Of a stretch of 64,000 nt of DNA, positions 33,302 to 40,995 are shown one piece after another. Source of the stretch: Pseudoflavonifractor_A sp022772585 (GTDB lineage Bacteria > Bacillota > Clostridia > Oscillospirales > Oscillospiraceae); assembly GCF_052065415.1 (NCBI RefSeq), contig NZ_JBQHUB010000016.1:3187-67186 (forward strand), read 5' to 3'. The position numbers and the translations under genes were made by a program. The notes beneath the pieces were generated by a model. That model was given only the letters and a program-made list of their open reading frames with translations. It was not told the origin of the DNA and did no database searches. Every line of letters starts with the position of its first letter. The stretch's first letter is position 1.

Positions 33302-36300
33302 TTATGCCGCGTGGTCAAAAAGGCTCAGCTGGTTCTCATCTACCCTGACCTTTTTGGCACGCTTCTTTTTTTGCTCTCTTTCCAAAATTGCCGCAAGCTC
33401 CGCAGCCTTTTGGGGATCGATCCGTTTTGGTACCGGCGCCGGGGCAGGCTGAGGCTCCTCCTGAGGCTGCGGTACCTGATGGGTCTTTGTTTCTTCGCTT
33501 TGAACGCTTTCGCCGGGTGCTGCCATACCTGCAGGAGACACATCCCGGTTTCTGTCCGGATTGATGATCGCCATTTTTTTGAAGGCAGCCGCGATATCCT
33601 CTACATTGTCCCGGATGCCCTGCATCAGTTCCTTTGCCATCAAAGAGGTCATATCCTGTACATCGCTCATGGCGGCCAGACCCTCCTCAGTGAAGTTTCC
33701 TTCGATGATGCCCGCCACGGCCAGCTTGGAGGCCATGAGCTTCATGGCCTTGTGCTGCATGGTGTCCTTGTAGTAGAGCATATAGACCTCGACCCTGGGC
33801 GCGGTTTGGTTGATCCGCCAGGAACGTCTGGACGCTTGCCGCAGCGTAAAGAGCTTGTAGCCCATGCTGTAAAAGATCAGCGTCGTAAAAGCGTTGAGGT
33901 CCAATCCGGTCTCTACCAGGGAAGGATTGGTGATCAGCACCTGCATACCGGCGGAAAGGCGTTTTTGCACCCATTCCTCCCGGGCGGAGGGCCTGATCTT
34001 CTCACGCATGATCTCCGTGCTGTATCCTTCCGCGTTGAGCAGCTTCATCAGCTTTTGCCGCGAGTCGGCGCGTGTCCAGCTGGTGTAGACCAGTACGCGT
34101 TCCCCGTTTTCCACCTTGCGCCGGACGATATCCAGTACAGCGCGTTCCTTGGCGCCGATAGTCTCAAAGTCTCCGATGCTCTGCGGCTCTACCAGGGACT
34201 GACCTGTGTCCGGGTGTACGATCTCCGGCTGGCCGTAGGGCTGGTCCGGATAGATGGTCAGAAGGTTGAGATACGAAGAGAGGATCTTCCGTGCGGCTTT
34301 TCTGTCCGATCTCAGGACCCCCGTCAGGATCTTTTCGATACGCTTGTACTCCTTTTCAACAGCGGCCTCCATATCCAGAGGGACGGGGATCTCCTCATAA
34401 TCCGGAAGATCCTTGCCCATGTCCGACAGGGAGAGAAATGCCGTTTGCTCCAGTAGGAACCGGGAGTAAACCAGCGGGGAAACGCCGGGGAGTTGGCGCG
34501 ACTGCTTTTTGGTTCGCTGCGACCTTCTGTTGGAGGCATAGTCAGATTCACTTTCCTCATAGGTGGTCTCCACAACACCGTACTCCGCGTCAAAGACGCC
34601 AGGGGAGCTGTACGGCTTGCCATCCTGCAGCATCAGGCTGGGGGAAACCCGGTAGAGCAGGTGGAATATCCCGGAGGAGTAGCCGTTGATGAGCGTGGCT
34701 GTCATGCCGATGGCCCGCTTGGAGACCGCGAGGATCTCCGCCATGGCATCGCCCTGTCCGCTGTCATTGTTATATTCGTGCAGCTCATCCACGATCAGGC
34801 CATCTACCTTGCCCTTATACCTGCGCTTGATATAGGAACTCACGGGGTATCTGCGGCAAGCTCCAATAGTGGGATAATGACCGTCCGGGGTGTCTGCGAT
34901 CTCCTTGAGCCGTTCCAGTACGGCCTCGTTTTTGTTTTTCCCGAAGTGCTCCGCAGCCCTGTACCGGTACACCCAGCCGTAGCCGCCGATCTTCACCCAG
35001 CAGCTTTTCTTTCCGGGATTGACCGGCTCCCAAAGCGTGGTGCCGCAGTGGTCGCACTTGTGGTTTTTGCTGTTTTCCGCCCGGAAGAAGAACTGGTCCA
35101 CCTTTCCGATGTACCGCACGCCATCCTCTGAAAAGGGCTGCTCAATGGGATGCAGACAGTCGGGACAGAGAAATGCCCTCTGTCTCTCATTCCATATGGC
35201 GGCAGGCTGCTTCATGTAGCCGTCCCGTGCCTTTTCCTTGGAGATAATGGCGTAGATGCTCTTGTCCCCCTTCTCAAACAGGGCAAAGAGGCGGTCCAGC
35301 TCCGTGTTGCTCCCCACCACCACGCCTGCGGTATCCGGCAGGGTCTCAGCAATCTCACGCGCCCATTTCTTTGCCACATGGGACGGGCATAGAATGATGT
35401 TGAAGGTCTTGGCCGCACCCCGTCCTGCCTGCGCTGCCCGAAGGGCATACACAGCAGCCATGGCCGTTGCGCCGATTTTCGTCTTGCCCGAACCGCATTC
35501 CGCCACAATAAATCCGCACTTGTGCTTTTGAAGCTGCCGCTTCACCGCCTCAGCCACAGCCAGCTGCGCATCGTAGAGAGAATAGCCGGCGTGCTGACGG
35601 ATATAGTCGTTGACCGCCAGGATCTCCGGCGACAACGGCTCAGAGGCTGGGTCAAACAGCGGTTCAAACTGCTTTCGGATGCGTTCTGCTACTGTGACTC
35701 CAAAGGTGTTCAGATAGCCGGTGACGTTCTCTACACCGTCAAAGCCGTCAGGGTCTTTCACCGTACCCGGTATGGCGATCGCGCCTGTTTTCAGGCCGTC
35801 CTCCACCACGGAAATGATGTTGCTGTCATCCTGCCGGCAGTTCAGCACCCAGGCCTCCAGCTTCTCCCGCAGGGAGATCACCACCAGCCGTTTTAAGATG
35901 CCTCGTTCTTCCAGCTCATCCAGCACATAGTCCCGAAACTCCGGGATCAGCGGCACCGCGGTTTTCCGGTCTACTTCCTCAAATAGCCGGTCACGGTCAT
36001 TTTCGGGGCAGAAGATGATGCATTTCCGGGGCGGCAGGTCAACTTTCTCCTGGCCCTCATCCGCTTCATCTTCTGCCGTCTTTGCCTCCTGATCGTCGTC
36101 AATGGCCAGCAGCGTTGCCTCGGCATACACGCCGTCATGTGTGATCTGCCGCTGGAACCGTTTGACCTGACAGGTCAGGAGCAATGACGTTCCTCCTACC
36201 TGGGCTTCCAGGGTCGCACCGGCGTACAAGGCGTCGGCCATGGCCCGTACCATTTCCGGGTATCCGCCGAAGCGAATGGCCCGGAGCGTTTTTTGCCGGC

Positions 36301-36400
36301 TTTCCTGCTCATACACGATGGTGTCCGCATACGCACTCAGCCGGACTTCCTGGGTCTTGTTGTAGTAGCTGATCGGGATCAGCCTGCTTTGGTTAGTCAT
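33302..36400 (-). CDS. SF2-type DNA helicase with C-terminal clamp-binding motif
   Basis: 1032 residues, GGAGAAG before the ATG. A 270-residue N-terminal region precedes the helicase core: Walker A GSGKT at 303-307, LCPSHVAKKWARE, a zinc-binding insert with CPDC and CDHC, the DEAH-like VDELHEYN, MTATLINGYSSG, and a second RecA domain with VLVYTSWTRADSR, LITNPSLVETGLDL and ASRRSWRINQ. The tail is Pro/Gln-rich and ends ENQLSLFDHAA. QLSLF (1024-1028) matches the beta-clamp-binding consensus QL(S/D)LF exactly. First gene of operon A, directly behind the second copy of the leader, with the clamp gene next. Likely a replicative or repair motor of the element. Confidence 0.85.
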   Translation of the reverse strand: MTNQSRLIPISYYNKTQEVRLSAYADTIVYEQESRQKTLRAIRFGGYPEMVRAMADALYAGATLEAQVGGTSLLLTCQVKRFQRQITHDGVYAEATLLAIDDDQEAKTAEDEADEGQEKVDLPPRKCIIFCPENDRDRLFEEVDRKTAVPLIPEFRDYVLDELEERGILKRLVVISLREKLEAWVLNCRQDDSNIISVVEDGLKTGAIAIPGTVKDPDGFDGVENVTGYLNTFGVTVAERIRKQFEPLFDPASEPLSPEILAVNDYIRQHAGYSLYDAQLAVAEAVKRQLQKHKCGFIVAECGSGKTKIGATAMAAVYALRAAQAGRGAAKTFNIILCPSHVAKKWAREIAETLPDTAGVVVGSNTELDRLFALFEKGDKSIYAIISKEKARDGYMKQPAAIWNERQRAFLCPDCLHPIEQPFSEDGVRYIGKVDQFFFRAENSKNHKCDHCGTTLWEPVNPGKKSCWVKIGGYGWVYRYRAAEHFGKNKNEAVLERLKEIADTPDGHYPTIGACRRYPVSSYIKRRYKGKVDGLIVDELHEYNNDSGQGDAMAEILAVSKRAIGMTATLINGYSSGIFHLLYRVSPSLMLQDGKPYSSPGVFDAEYGVVETTYEESESDYASNRRSQRTKKQSRQLPGVSPLVYSRFLLEQTAFLSLSDMGKDLPDYEEIPVPLDMEAAVEKEYKRIEKILTGVLRSDRKAARKILSSYLNLLTIYPDQPYGQPEIVHPDTGQSLVEPQSIGDFETIGAKERAVLDIVRRKVENGERVLVYTSWTRADSRQKLMKLLNAEGYSTEIMREKIRPSAREEWVQKRLSAGMQVLITNPSLVETGLDLNAFTTLIFYSMGYKLFTLRQASRRSWRINQTAPRVEVYMLYYKDTMQHKAMKLMASKLAVAGIIEGNFTEEGLAAMSDVQDMTSLMAKELMQGIRDNVEDIAAAFKKMAIINPDRNRDVSPAGMAAPGESVQSEETKTHQVPQPQEEPQPAPAPVPKRIDPQKAAELAAILEREQKKKRAKKVRVDENQLSLFDHAA

Positions 36401-36434
36401 TCATGATTCTTCTCCTTTCTTTGGGAAACAAAAG

Positions 36435-36470
36435 AAGACCGCAACTGCCCATACAGGCAATTACGGTCTT
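36435..36470 (-). terminator. Leader terminator (attenuator) before operon A
   Basis: Minus-strand stem AAGACCGTAATTGCC with GGCAGTTGCGGTCTT, loop TGTATG, then CTTTTG. One arm differs by a single base from copy B and still pairs. Confidence 0.78.
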
Positions 36471-36602
36471 CTTGGTCCCAATGTTATTTGTATTCCCGGT
36501 CAGTCCCGCGGGCGACTCATGAGGGCAGACTACCCCCCTGGTCCATTTCATCCGCCCTAAAATGCTCCGCCCTAAAAATGCTCCACCCTGGAATACAGCT
36601 AT

Positions 36603-36631
36603 ATTCTACCCCAATCTGCGGCCAGTGTAAA
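36603..36631 (-). promoter_or_regulatory. Sigma-A-type promoter of operon A leader
   Basis: TTTACA and TAGAAT separated by 17 bases on the minus strand, aligned with the promoter of copy B. Confidence 0.8.
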
Positions 36632-36786
36632 CTTGCGGTTGCCGCAAGGGCAAAGCGGGCCATTCGGTTCTGTTTCCTTTCGTACCGAAAGCATTTCAAT
36701 GGTTCATTGACCTATGCAGGAACCGATGCTTTGCATAAGGGAAGCCGGGGACACATGTAAGCAGTCGTGGGCATTGTCCCGCGCTC

Positions 36787-37338
36787 TTACAAATCATTGT
36801 TCACGCGGATGGTATATGGCAGGACAGTCAGCGTGTCCGGGTCGATGATGATGACTGCCCGTTTCTTTTCAAACGCATAGTTGACGGTATAGGCTGTGCC
36901 GCCCTTTGCCGAGCCGTTGAAGATGGCAAGAACGAAATTGGCATGGTCGATCAGCCAGCGATTGCGCCGGAACATACAGTCGCGTGTGTAGTGGCGACTG
37001 ATATAGACGGTTTCGTCACACTCCGCCAGGATGTTGAAATAGCGTTCCCGCTGCTCCACGCTCCAGCGGTCCGCCTGACTTTCGCATGGCAGCACCGCAA
37101 TCAGGCGGATGTCCTTTTGGGGATATTTCTTCATGCAGGCGAGAACGATCTCCGCGCCCCAGATGTCTGCACCCAGCGCCATCCCCGTAAGAAATGTTGT
37201 CACGCCATTTTCAATCAGGGACACGATCTGAATCGTCATCAGGGCCTTGAGTTTACAGCAGTCCGGGTGTTCTTCATCGTAGCCGAATTTGTAGCTGGAC
37301 GGTCTGTGTCCGGTAAATGCACAAGTCAAATCTTCCAT
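36787..37338 (-). CDS. YpsA/DUF1273-like SLOG-family protein
   Basis: 183 residues from MEDLTCAFTGHRPSSYKF. This opening (CAFTGHRP) is the signature of the DUF1273/YpsA group within the SLOG nucleotide-binding superfamily. Later motifs include FLTGMALGADIWGAEIVL and ANFVLAIFNGSAKGGTAYTVNYA, the expected Rossmann-like Gly loops. SLOG proteins bind or cleave nucleotide-derived ligands and often occur near mobile elements. It is transcribed divergently from an Xre regulator gene, which probably controls it. Confidence 0.85.
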   Translation of the reverse strand: MEDLTCAFTGHRPSSYKFGYDEEHPDCCKLKALMTIQIVSLIENGVTTFLTGMALGADIWGAEIVLACMKKYPQKDIRLIAVLPCESQADRWSVEQRERYFNILAECDETVYISRHYTRDCMFRRNRWLIDHANFVLAIFNGSAKGGTAYTVNYAFEKKRAVIIIDPDTLTVLPYTIRVNNDL

Positions 37339-37382
37339 AATACCGCCTTCGTGAATAAGCAAAATATGATGTGCATAAAATC

Positions 37383-37411
37383 ATTATAAGCCAAATACAT
37401 TTTGCTGTCAA
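37383..37411 (-). promoter_or_regulatory. Consensus promoter of the YpsA-like gene
   Basis: Perfect TTGACA and TATAAT with a 17-base spacer on the minus strand, 45 bases before the gene. On the plus strand TATAAT at 37433-37438 may serve the divergent Xre gene. Confidence 0.85.
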
Positions 37412-37471
37412 TAAGCCGAAAATGATGTACGATATAATATTTTACGCATCATTAAGAAGGAGGTGCGTCGC

Positions 37472-37834
37472 ATGAAATCGTTTTGTGAGATTCTTCGGGA
37501 ACTGCGGGAGGATCGGGATATGACCCAGGCCGATGTTGCAAATCTTCTCGGCACTTCGCAGCAATACTATTCCAAGTATGAAACTGGCAAATATGAAATG
37601 CCGATCCACTATGTTGTGCCCCTTGCAGACTTCTATGGGGTATCTGTGGACTATCTCCTGGGGCGCACGGCCTGTCGGGTACGCCTGGAGGAATATCAAA
37701 AGCCAATCGTCGCCGGGTACACGGCAGACGAACTGCTGGCGGATGTACTGACGCTGGACCGCAAGGGGCGGGAGAGTGTCCGTGAGTATATCGAATTGCA
37801 GAAGAAAGTGAACCGGCAGAATAAAGGCAAATGA
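37472..37834 (+). CDS. Xre-family transcriptional regulator
   Basis: 120 residues from MKSFCEILRELRED, with AAGGAGGTG before the ATG. The N-terminal helix-turn-helix is standard (MTQADVANLLGTSQQYYSKYETGKYEMP...LADFYGVSVDYLLGRT). The C-terminal helices may dimerise. It is divergent from the YpsA-like gene across a 133-base AT-rich region, a layout typical of an autoregulated repressor. A terminator follows directly. Confidence 0.9.
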   Translation: MKSFCEILRELREDRDMTQADVANLLGTSQQYYSKYETGKYEMPIHYVVPLADFYGVSVDYLLGRTACRVRLEEYQKPIVAGYTADELLADVLTLDRKGRESVREYIELQKKVNRQNKGK

Positions 37835-37865
37835 TGACGGCCTACCCAGGCCGTCATTTTGTTTT
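37834..37865 (+). terminator. Terminator of the Xre gene
   Basis: ATGACGGCC and GGCCGTCAT pair around a 6-base loop, followed by TTTTGTTTT. Confidence 0.85.
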
Positions 37866-38202
37866 CCTCCGGCACACGGAAACGGAGGGTACGGGAAAGC
37901 GGCAAGCAATGCCAAGCGGGACCCACTTTGCGAAAACCGCAGATTGCGCGAACGAACATCAAATGCGCACCTTGGCTTCTCAGGCTGGCGCCTTCTATGA
38001 GAGCAACATCTGTAAAATGTAAAAACCCCGCATCGTCAAAGACTGTTATGACGGTGCGGGGAGATTTCATGTGGTTTCATAGCTGCAGTGTTGTATCGAA
38101 TATCAATGGTTGGGATAAAATGAATTCGCAGAAGTAAGCTCTTCCAAAAAACGCTTGATTTTCACCAGATAATTGCATATAATAATACTGCGAGGTGAGA
38201 AT
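37866..38202. other. Intergenic region with minus-strand terminator hairpin and abiE promoter
   Basis: No gene seen. At 38026-38061 CCCCGCATCGTCA pairs with TGACGGTGCGGGG; on the minus strand a TTTTT run follows, although no minus-strand gene ends here. TTGATT (38155-38160) and TATAAT (38178-38183), with 17 bases between, form the promoter of the AbiE pair. Confidence 0.7.
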
Positions 38203-38790
38203 ATGATAAAAACGACGGATATGCTCTTGGAGGAACTTCGGGAATACGCAAGTCCCCGCTCCAAGCTGTCTCGCATGGCAAAGAATGGTGAGATCTTCCC
38301 AATCGTCAAGGGCCTCTATGAAACGGAGAAGGGTACACCGGGTATTTACCTTGCGGGCAGCATCTATGGTCCATCCTATGTTTCTTTTGAATATGCGCTC
38401 GGCCATTACGAATTGATCCCGGAGGCAGTCTACACCCTGACCTGCGCTACTTTTGAAAAGAAAAAGGCCAAGAAGTATGAAACGCCGTTTGGTACATTTA
38501 CCTATCGGGATGTCCCCTCCGAGGCATTTCCTCTGGCGCTCAAGCTGGTAAACGAGAACGGGTACTATTACCGCATTGCCACGCTGGAAAAGGCTCTTTG
38601 TGATATACTCTATACCCTGCGGCCAACCGCCAACGCAGCAGAGCTGCACATCATGCTGAATGATGATCTTCGGATCGAAGACAGCGAATTGAAAAAGCTG
38701 GACGCCGACTTGGTTGCCGAATTGTCAGAGCACTACCACACCACAAATGTAAAAAGACTTAGCACATTGTTGAGGAGGCTGCAGAAATGA
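38203..38790 (+). CDS. abiEi: AbiEi-type antitoxin/transcriptional regulator
   Basis: 195 residues, GAGGTGAG before the ATG. MLLEELREYASPRSKLSRMAKNGEIFPIVKGLYE is the winged helix-turn-helix of AbiEi antitoxins. The rest (YLAGSIYGPSYVSFEYALGHYELIPE, KKAKKYETPFGTFTYR, IATLEKALCDILY) matches the effector part of the type IV toxin-antitoxin family. It neutralises AbiEii and represses the operon from the promoter at 38155-38183. It overlaps the toxin gene by 4 bases. The pair can provide phage abortive infection or element stability. Confidence 0.9.
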   Translation: MIKTTDMLLEELREYASPRSKLSRMAKNGEIFPIVKGLYETEKGTPGIYLAGSIYGPSYVSFEYALGHYELIPEAVYTLTCATFEKKKAKKYETPFGTFTYRDVPSEAFPLALKLVNENGYYYRIATLEKALCDILYTLRPTANAAELHIMLNDDLRIEDSELKKLDADLVAELSEHYHTTNVKRLSTLLRRLQK

Positions 38791-39653
38791 GTGCCGTAAT
38801 CGAGCAAATGCTGAAGGCGTATCAGGTTGAGAATATCTATGACAGAAAGAACGCCATGAAGGAGATTATGCAGGAGATCGTGTTGTGCGGCTTATCCCGC
38901 GCCGGTTTCTTTGACAAGGCTGCATTCTACGGCGGCACGGCTCTGCGCATTTTCTACGGTCTGGACCGTTTTTCCGAGGACCTGGACTTCTCCCTGGAGA
39001 CCACCGATCAGGACTTTGATTTGAAAGCGTATTTTCCGATTCTTGAAAAAGAGGTGCGCTCCTTTGGCCTGAATGTGACCATTCAAGAGAAGGAAAAATC
39101 CAAGGACAGCGACATCCGCTCCGCGTTTTTGAAGGGCAACACCAAGGAACATCTGCTGCTGTTCTACGCGGATGAGAAGATCGCAGGCAGCGTTGCCAGA
39201 AGCGAGGCGGTCAAGATCAAGTTTGAGGTTGATGTAAACCCGCCTGCCTTTGCGACCTTCGAGCATAAATATCGCCTGCTGCCTGTTCCGTACAGCGTAA
39301 GACTGTATGATATGCCCTCACTCTTCGCGGGAAAGATCCACGCTGTGCTCTGCCGTGCTTGGCAGAGCCGTATCAAGGGCAGAGACCTGTACGACTACAT
39401 CTTCTATCTGTCTAAAGGCGCGCCCGTCAACAGGATGCATCTGCGCCAACGGCTGATCGACTCCGGCTACATTACAGATGATGTTGATTGCACGCTGGCA
39501 GAAATCAAGAAGATGCTCTGCGACCGCTTTGACTCCATTGACTTTGAACAGGCAAAAAGGGATGTGGAACCGTTTATCCGTGACACGTCTGTACTGGATA
39601 TTTGGAGCGCCGACTTCTTTACGCAGATCACAATGAACTTAACTGAATGCTGA
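38787..39653 (+). CDS. abiEii: AbiEii/AbiGii-type nucleotidyltransferase toxin
   Basis: 288 residues. GGTALR (49-54) and RFSEDLDFSL (61-70) are the nucleotidyltransferase motifs (GG and the catalytic DxD type) of AbiEii toxins. VKIKFEVDVNPPA and SLFAGKIHAVLCRAWQSRIKGRDLYDYIFYLS complete the core. Members transfer nucleotides to acceptors such as tRNA and stop growth. A terminator lies just downstream, so the two-gene unit is self-contained. Confidence 0.92.
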   Translation: MSAVIEQMLKAYQVENIYDRKNAMKEIMQEIVLCGLSRAGFFDKAAFYGGTALRIFYGLDRFSEDLDFSLETTDQDFDLKAYFPILEKEVRSFGLNVTIQEKEKSKDSDIRSAFLKGNTKEHLLLFYADEKIAGSVARSEAVKIKFEVDVNPPAFATFEHKYRLLPVPYSVRLYDMPSLFAGKIHAVLCRAWQSRIKGRDLYDYIFYLSKGAPVNRMHLRQRLIDSGYITDDVDCTLAEIKKMLCDRFDSIDFEQAKRDVEPFIRDTSVLDIWSADFFTQITMNLTEC

Positions 39654-39655
39654 GC

Positions 39656-39706
39656 AAAGCCCTGTGCGACCGGCCCGGATCAGGCCGGCTGCACGGGGCT
39701 TTTTCA
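39656..39706 (+). terminator. Terminator of the AbiE operon
   Basis: AAAGCCCTGTGC pairs with GCACGGGGCTTTT; an inner CCGGCC..GGCCGG stem extends it; a T-run follows. Confidence 0.85.
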
Positions 39707-39860
39707 TGTTTATCCGGCTGGTGAACCCGGAGGCCTTTTCCAGATCTTCATCACGCGGGCGGCGTGACCATACTGTCAGCGCGGTATCTGATGCTCAATA
39801 TACCCTTGTCACCATCGGCGTGGTGTGGTACCATATTTAGCTGTTGGGAGGGAGCATCAA

Positions 39861-40133
39861 ATGACGTACACAGACGAGGAGATCGCTTTGATCGACGGGG
39901 TGATCCAGTCTTACTTTGCCCCGTGTTCTGTCAGCCGGCAGCTGCGGGAGAAATATTGGGACACGCATCAAAACATTACGCACAGCCGGATCGGACGCGA
40001 AGATTTGGTCAATATCAGGGCAGCTTTATCATTCCTGCTCCCTGCTTTTGACGGCGACCGGCAGATTCAGCGGGACCTGGTATCTGTCCTGGCAAAGACG
40101 AAGCTTCTGCTCAATGAAGTCGTCGATAGCTGA
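39861..40133 (+). CDS. Small hypothetical protein
   Basis: 90 residues from MTYTDEEIALIDGVIQSYF, with GGGAGG nine bases before the ATG. Fully helical: SRQLREKYWDTHQNI, REDLVNIRAALSFLLPAF, RDLVSVLAKTKLLLNEVV. No membrane segment or motif. I have seen this type as a short helical protein in clostridial accessory regions but cannot name it. It stands alone between the AbiE operon and the intron remnant. Confidence 0.6.
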   Translation: MTYTDEEIALIDGVIQSYFAPCSVSRQLREKYWDTHQNITHSRIGREDLVNIRAALSFLLPAFDGDRQIQRDLVSVLAKTKLLLNEVVDS

Positions 40134-40250
40134 GTTAACAGCTATCAACGGCTAACAGCATGGGGTTTTCAGACTTTGCGGCGGGGACGGTCTGCTGAAA
40201 GCGAATCGTTCCCGCCGTAACCGTCAAAGCTGACGGCGTGTAGACTCCTA

Positions 40251-40640
40251 ATCGAGTAGATAAGGGCAGTTAGCCCCGTCCTCTCACGCCACCGAGTGTG
40301 CCGTTCGGCGCTCGGCGGTTCAATCGCATAAGTGCAGGGACTCGTATCTGTCGGATAGACTATTGTATCCGGCTCGTGCGAGTCTCTCATTTGTAATAGA
40401 CTGAGTCAATATCGGGCTTCCGGCTACATTCCAGTAAGCTTTCAGGTATCCCCATTTGCGGGCGTAGCGTTTCGGTATGCCCAGCTTTATGAGGTTGCGT
40501 ATCCTCGCCGAGGGCACCTTCCATTGCTTCCAGATATATACCCAGAATCTTCGTCTCAGCCACTCATCCCATCTCTGCATCGTGTTCTTCATGTCCGCAA
40601 TCCAGAAGTACAGCCTGATTGAAACGGCGAAAGAAAACCA
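40251..40640 (-). mobile_element. 5'-truncated group II intron: RT C-terminus plus domain V/VI
   Basis: The minus-strand frame ending at 40320 encodes WDEWLRRR, YIWKQWKVP and NLIKLGIPK, then AGSPILTQSITNERLARAGY. This is the maturase C-terminus of group II intron reverse transcriptases; the catalytic RT part is missing. Directly downstream the RNA reads GAACGGCACACTCGGTGGCG then TGAGAGGACGGGG, typical of domain V and the end of bacterial introns, finishing ACTCGAT at about 40251. The intron is dead. The sequence at 40157-40193 beyond its end recurs at 52422-52463. Confidence 0.8.
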
Positions 40641-40771
40641 TTTGGATCCGTACCGATACCTGCTCTGGGTCCTATGGAATGCTCCTGCCCTGAGCCAGGC
40701 AGATGTGGCGTGGGCGGAACAGCTTACGCCCACGCCAGTGCTCCGGATGAATGCAGAATACCACTAAAATG

Positions 40772-40813
40772 AAATCATGCCCTCCCAACTTGATTTGGGA
40801 GGGCATGATTTTT
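40772..40813. terminator. Strong bidirectional hairpin terminator
   Basis: AAATCATGCCCTCCCAA pairs over 17 bases with its complement around a 6-base loop, with T/A runs on both sides. Confidence 0.7.
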
Positions 40814-40844
40814 ATACGCCGAGAGCTTTGACGATTACGATAGA

Positions 40845-40926
40845 TGCGTAAGCAACTCAAGGGAGGCACCCCCTTATTCGGAACGCAGTGACGGAAAACA
40901 GCCCGGGCGATCGACGTCCGGGCTGT
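40845..40926 (-). terminator. Terminator of the 1962-residue SLH protein gene (module copy 2)
   Basis: ACAGCCCGGGC and GTCCGGGCTGT (40898-40926) form the stem with one mismatch; TTTT follows on the minus strand. The flank (TGCGTAAGCAACTCAAGGG, then TTATTCGGAACGCAGTGACG) is shared with the 51.87 kb copy and partly with 52.5 kb and 20.25 kb. Confidence 0.78.
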
Positions 40927-40995
40927 TCGACTCGCTGAGCGCATGATACAGGGCTTCCCCTATATAGAAGTGCGCCATTCGGTTTTAGATACTGT

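Larger units (their letters stand above)
36430..36656 (-). repeat. Duplicated operon leader, copy A (partner at 19925-20155)
   Basis: Nearly identical to the leader of operon B in promoter, tandem GGGYGGAGCATTTT repeats (36545-36590), G-run block and terminator. The terminator-to-ATG distance is again 34 bases. Small insertions between blocks are tolerated, while the blocks are conserved. Confidence 0.85.

Noticed and set aside
6088..36400. Calling the whole block an integrative conjugative element
   Set aside because: No integrase, relaxase, coupling protein, conjugation ATPase or att site is visible in the window. The gene content is of mobile-element type, but the element class cannot be shown.
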